A stretch of 6,823 bases of DNA from an uncultured Opitutia bacterium (GTDB lineage Bacteria; Verrucomicrobiota; Verrucomicrobiia; Opitutales; UBA953): contig CALNBE010000167.1 of assembly GCA_937874455.1 (NCBI GenBank), positions 1 through 6,823 of the forward strand. The letters run 5' to 3'. Below the pieces are notes generated by a model. That model did no database searches and was not told the origin of the DNA. It saw only the letters and a list, made by a program, of their open reading frames with translations. Shown here in pieces: positions 4,479-6,823 of this stretch (within the stretch, counting starts at the first letter, position 1; the number at the start of each line of letters is the position of its first letter). The position numbers and the translations under genes were made by a program.

Positions 4479-5060
4479 ATGCTCATGCGTCATTTTTACC
4501 ACTGCTCCCGTGATGCCAACCTGGCCGACCAGCCCCTAAATCCCTTTGACGGGCAAACCTCTGAAATCCGTGGCCTCTGCTTTTCGGATGGCGAAGAGCA
4601 GCATTTCGGGCCCCACAGTTACCAGATCAGCCTCCCAGACGACTGCGATTTTCTCACCGCCAACTTGGTGTGGAACATGAAGCTGGCCGTGGAAGAAGGA
4701 ACCCGGGCGGTGGGCAGGAATGGCGAACAGCTCCAGTTGACCCTCACCATGGCCGAGCAAGCCTGCAAGGAAGCCATGGCAGAGATGGGCTATGACCTGG
4801 ACGATGAAACCGTTGAGTTTGTTTTTTGCCGCGCCATTGAGTTCGACGATTGCGATGAGAGCATCGGCGGTGACGATAACGACTGTTGCGACCCCTGGGA
4901 TGAGCAGATCGACGGCTGGGGCCTGCAAAGCGTTCGGGCCCTGGTGGCGCACAAGTTGGGCTTGGTGGGGGCCGCCATCGATGATGAAAACGGCCAGTGC
5001 TACATCAGCGCCAACCCGGACCTGGTGCTGAAAAAGGTGGAAGAGGAAGAGGTGTCTTGA
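4479..5060 (+). CDS. Highly acidic protein of unknown function (193 aa)
   Basis: ATG 4479 follows an A-rich leader with only a weak ribosome site (AAAAGA); ATG 4485 is an alternative start. I count 41 Asp+Glu against 12 Lys+Arg, a very acidic protein, with nine Cys, two of them adjacent (136-137) inside an Asp-rich segment (122-145). No signal peptide or membrane helix is seen. Such charge is typical of DNA-mimic proteins (for example antirestriction proteins), and Cys/Asp clusters can also bind metal, but no specific family motif is recognised. The gene forms its own cassette, with shared promoter P4 upstream and a terminator 4 nt after the stop. Its base composition is lower in GC than parA and the pilin gene. 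Confidence 0.72.
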   Translation: MLMRHFYHCSRDANLADQPLNPFDGQTSEIRGLCFSDGEEQHFGPHSYQISLPDDCDFLTANLVWNMKLAVEEGTRAVGRNGEQLQLTLTMAEQACKEAMAEMGYDLDDETVEFVFCRAIEFDDCDESIGGDDNDCCDPWDEQIDGWGLQSVRALVAHKLGLVGAAIDDENGQCYISANPDLVLKKVEEEEVS

Positions 5061-5064
5061 AAGT

Positions 5065-5088
5065 AAGGGCGGATCAATGGCCGTCCTT
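5065..5088 (+). terminator. Terminator of cassette 4
   Basis: AAGGGCGG (5065-5072) pairs with CCGTCCTT (5081-5088), with one G-U pair and an 8-nt loop, followed by a T-rich but interrupted tract (TCTCTTGTCT). It lies 4 nt after the stop at 5060. Confidence 0.7.
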
Positions 5089-5134
5089 CTCTTGTCTGCT
5101 CCCCCGTCACCGCCCACCCCATACGCTCCTCCCC

Positions 5135-5461
5135 ATGGAACCCCTCCCCACCCCAGACGGCCGCTACCTCATCGTCCGAGGGCGCCTCTGGCGCACCACC
5201 AACCCAGGCCTCAGTGAGCAGGAGAGGCAACGCCTGGTCCACGAGCTGATGGACGCCCGGCGTGCCGTCAAAGCAGCGAAGGCCAACAGGGACGAGGACG
5301 CACTCGCCGCCGCCCGGTGCGCCGTGGACAGCGCGAAGAGGGGCCTGGGCGAACGAGGCCCGGTGTGGTGGACAGATGGGGAGAGGGATTGGAACCGGTG
5401 CTTGGTGAAGAACACCCCCTATGCGGCCTGGCATGCCTCCCAGGTCAACGTCCAGCGTTAG
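5135..5461 (+). CDS. Small conserved hypothetical protein (108 aa)
   Basis: I chose ATG 5135; the frame is open upstream but that part overlaps the terminator and the end of the preceding gene. No clear ribosome site precedes it, so translation may be weak or leaderless. The product begins with PDGRYLIVRGRLWR (7-20) and has a charged Ala/Arg-rich helical middle (about 28-70), then GERGPVWWTDG (72-82) and KNTPYAAWHA (92-101). From memory this combination matches a small protein found widely and singly in proteobacterial genomes and without known function. No catalytic or membrane motif is seen. The last bases overlap the stop of the minus-strand HNH-like gene (TTAG, 5458-5461). Confidence 0.75.
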   Translation: MEPLPTPDGRYLIVRGRLWRTTNPGLSEQERQRLVHELMDARRAVKAAKANRDEDALAAARCAVDSAKRGLGERGPVWWTDGERDWNRCLVKNTPYAAWHASQVNVQR

Positions 5462-6507
5462 CCCCGGCTCTCGTTCACCAACCGAGCCCAAGCCACCCCC
5501 AGCTGCCGCACCTCATCGGCCCACGCCCGGTAATCGTCCAGCGGCATAGGCTCTTCCAATCCGCGTTTCACACGTCCTAGGTGTTTCGACTTCCTCGCCA
5601 TCGCTTCTCGATACAAAAGTTCCGCTGACTCCAACTTGTCAGCCCGCTTGGCGGCCTGCAGTTGGGCCAGCCGCCGAACCGAATCCGGGTTGCTGGACAG
5701 CACGCGGGGGGCATGAGGCAGGGCAGGACCGCCGGTCATCGGAATCCGCTTGTGGTTGCTCACCGGGTCCATCACACGGTGGCGCCAGCACTCCCGCCAG
5801 TCGTCATCGTCCACCTGGCCACCGCCCGGCACCTCAAGCGGCACGACGATCCCATGGGCCTCAATGAGCGCCCACACGGCCCCCAGGAACCCGTTTGCCG
5901 GAAGCCGCAGAAGGGTCACCTGGCCCTCTGCCACCACCTCGCCCCCGTCCCTCATTCGTAACGCCAGCAGGGCCTCGCTCAGTGCCAAGGCATCGCCTGA
6001 CCGGGTGCTCCAGCCCACCAAGCACACGCGCTCCCCATCTACCTCACCCGACCAGGCATAGACCCTGAAGCGGGGCTTGTCGAAACGGGCGGACAGGTGT
6101 GCTAGCAGCCGCTCACGCTTCGAGTGACGGCTCAACGGGGTGAAATGGTTCTCCGCGTAGAGCAACGCAGAGCGCCGACGCTCCAGCAGCAAAGCCACCC
6201 GGTCAGGGTCCGCCGACGCTTGCCAGTCCGACCAGCTCACCACATCGCGCAGGCCTTTCCTCGACGCGCAGGAACGGCAGGCAGGCACCCAGTTCTCCAC
6301 CACGCCAGCGGGGCCACCCAGTTGCGCGGGGACCAGTGACGTAGCCGTCCAGGACTTGGGAGAGGACAGGTCCAGTGGAGCGGAGCAGAAGGCGCAGGCG
6401 TTGCCGAACTCTGCCAGCCCTGCTTTGCGTTGCCACCCGTTGGCCTTGCCTTCCAGCGGGGCATCGGCTCGGGCGATGGCGTCCAAGAAGGGGGTCAGCT
6501 CAAGCAC
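5458..6507 (-). CDS. HNH-like zinc-finger protein, catalytic His replaced (349 aa)
   Basis: GTG 6507 is the most upstream possible start: an in-frame stop lies seven codons before it, and GGGGGG is 6 nt upstream. Residues 38-85 have the layout of an HNH nuclease zinc module: CAFC (38-41), SLVPAQLGG (57-65), ENW (71-73), CRSC (77-80), then RKG. In active HNH enzymes a Asp-His pair precedes the VP...GG part; here T56-S57 stand there, so the catalytic His is missing while the zinc-binding cysteines and the Asn are kept. The rest (about 90-349) is not recognised; 110-300 is rich in Arg and Leu, and 271-315 is probably helical. The protein may bind nucleic acid without cutting it. It converges on the 108-aa gene with overlapping stops. 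Regulation may involve a TTTAGTCAA box about 86 nt upstream. Confidence 0.78.
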   Translation of the reverse strand: MLELTPFLDAIARADAPLEGKANGWQRKAGLAEFGNACAFCSAPLDLSSPKSWTATSLVPAQLGGPAGVVENWVPACRSCASRKGLRDVVSWSDWQASADPDRVALLLERRRSALLYAENHFTPLSRHSKRERLLAHLSARFDKPRFRVYAWSGEVDGERVCLVGWSTRSGDALALSEALLALRMRDGGEVVAEGQVTLLRLPANGFLGAVWALIEAHGIVVPLEVPGGGQVDDDDWRECWRHRVMDPVSNHKRIPMTGGPALPHAPRVLSSNPDSVRRLAQLQAAKRADKLESAELLYREAMARKSKHLGRVKRGLEEPMPLDDYRAWADEVRQLGVAWARLVNESRG

Positions 6508-6593
6508 GGAACACCCCCCAGCCGTTCAACGCGGGCCCAGCAACCGGATCGCGGAACGGGGGCAGTGGGGCGTTGCAGAAGCCTGAAAAAGAT

Positions 6594-6602
6594 TTGACTA
6601 AA
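6594..6602 (-). promoter_or_regulatory. TTTAGTCAA box upstream of the HNH-like gene
   Basis: The minus strand reads TTTAGTCAA from 6602 to 6594, oriented toward the HNH-like gene whose start is 86 nt downstream, close to the 101-107 nt in the plus-strand cassettes. No TTKACA follows at 20 nt, so the promoter part is not conserved here. Confidence 0.4.
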
Positions 6603-6749
6603 GCGCCTTGCCGAGCCTGTCGAACCACCCCAGCAACCGCCGATCCAAAACCCTGGACCTGCTTGCCCGATCCATTCCCAGCCCAGCACTGGACCGCCAA
6701 TCGCTGATCGAAGGCCCGGGGACAGCGAACGAGAGCAAGGTCAGCCCGC

Positions 6750-6758
6750 TTGACTAAA
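6750..6758 (-). promoter_or_regulatory. Second inverted TTTAGTCAA box
   Basis: The minus strand reads TTTAGTCAA from 6758 to 6750. As at 6594-6602, no TTKACA follows at 20 nt. The adjacent plus-strand text GGATGGGGTCAGTG and a GGGTC/GACCC pair (about 6766-6793) could belong to an extragenic palindromic element. Confidence 0.3.
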
Positions 6759-6823
6759 ACGGATGGGGTCAGTGTTTCCAGGGCATGCGACCCGCTGGCA
6801 TTAAAGTACCCACGGCCATTATT

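Larger units (their letters stand above)
6500..6823 (-). other. Open frame running in from right edge, doubtful gene
   Basis: The minus strand is open from the window edge to TGA 6502-6500 (107 codons) and overlaps the GTG start of the HNH-like gene by 8 nt, as in a coupled operon. The translation (for example GSHALETLTPSVLVKRAD in the first part) shows no recognised domain, its third-codon-position GC is lower than in the neighbouring genes, and it contains both inverted TTTAGTCAA boxes. It may be the tail of a gene or merely intergenic sequence. I see no other gene in 6508-6823. Confidence 0.2.

Noticed and set aside
4536..5117. Minus-strand open frame opposite the acidic gene
   Set aside because: It would start in and read through the terminator at 5065-5088, and the plus strand has the promoter.
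6375..6707. Plus-strand open frames across the start of the HNH-like gene
   Set aside because: They are antisense to the zinc module, and their Arg/Pro-rich translations look like shadows.

Overview
The window looks like an accessory region (plasmid or integrated conjugative element) from a high-GC Gram-negative bacterium, most likely a beta- or gammaproteobacterium. The reasons are GC-rich coding sequence, a type IV prepilin running off the left edge, a ParA-type partition ATPase with a small basic partner gene, and many short, tightly packed genes of unknown function. There are no tRNA, rRNA or CRISPR features and no recognisable transposase.

Layout. On the minus strand at the left edge (1-688) is the N-terminal part of a prepilin with a Pro/Thr-rich tail, continuing out of the window. 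The plus strand then carries four transcription-unit-like cassettes: (1) three overlapping small genes, ending in an ankyrin-like protein (833-1730); (2) parA and a lysine-rich, RHH-like partner gene (1928-3090); (3) a 76-aa protein and a basic RHH-like protein (3416-3995); (4) one very acidic 193-aa protein (4479-5060). Cassettes 2, 3 and 4 end in rho-independent terminators; cassette 1 ends in a related hairpin without a U-tract. At the right, a 108-aa plus-strand gene meets a minus-strand HNH-like gene (5458-6507) tail to tail with overlapping stop codons.

The most notable signal is between the genes. Cassettes 1, 3 and 4 share one promoter architecture with fixed spacing: TTTAGTCAA, 20 nt, TTKACA, 30 nt, TAGG. 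Cassettes 1 and 2 share an identical 17-bp leader just before the first gene. The gaps before cassettes 2, 3 and 4 each hold a copy of a GC-rich repeat of about 40 bp. The gap before cassette 4 also has a dense series of hairpins, some mutually exclusive. The TTTAGTCAA 9-mer occurs twice more, inverted, upstream of the minus-strand HNH-like gene. This suggests a set of co-regulated cassettes built by duplication of a regulatory module, perhaps controlled by one of the small RHH-like proteins encoded here.

Functions are firm only for the pilin and ParA. The HNH-like and ankyrin-like assignments rest on motifs. The other small proteins are described but not named.
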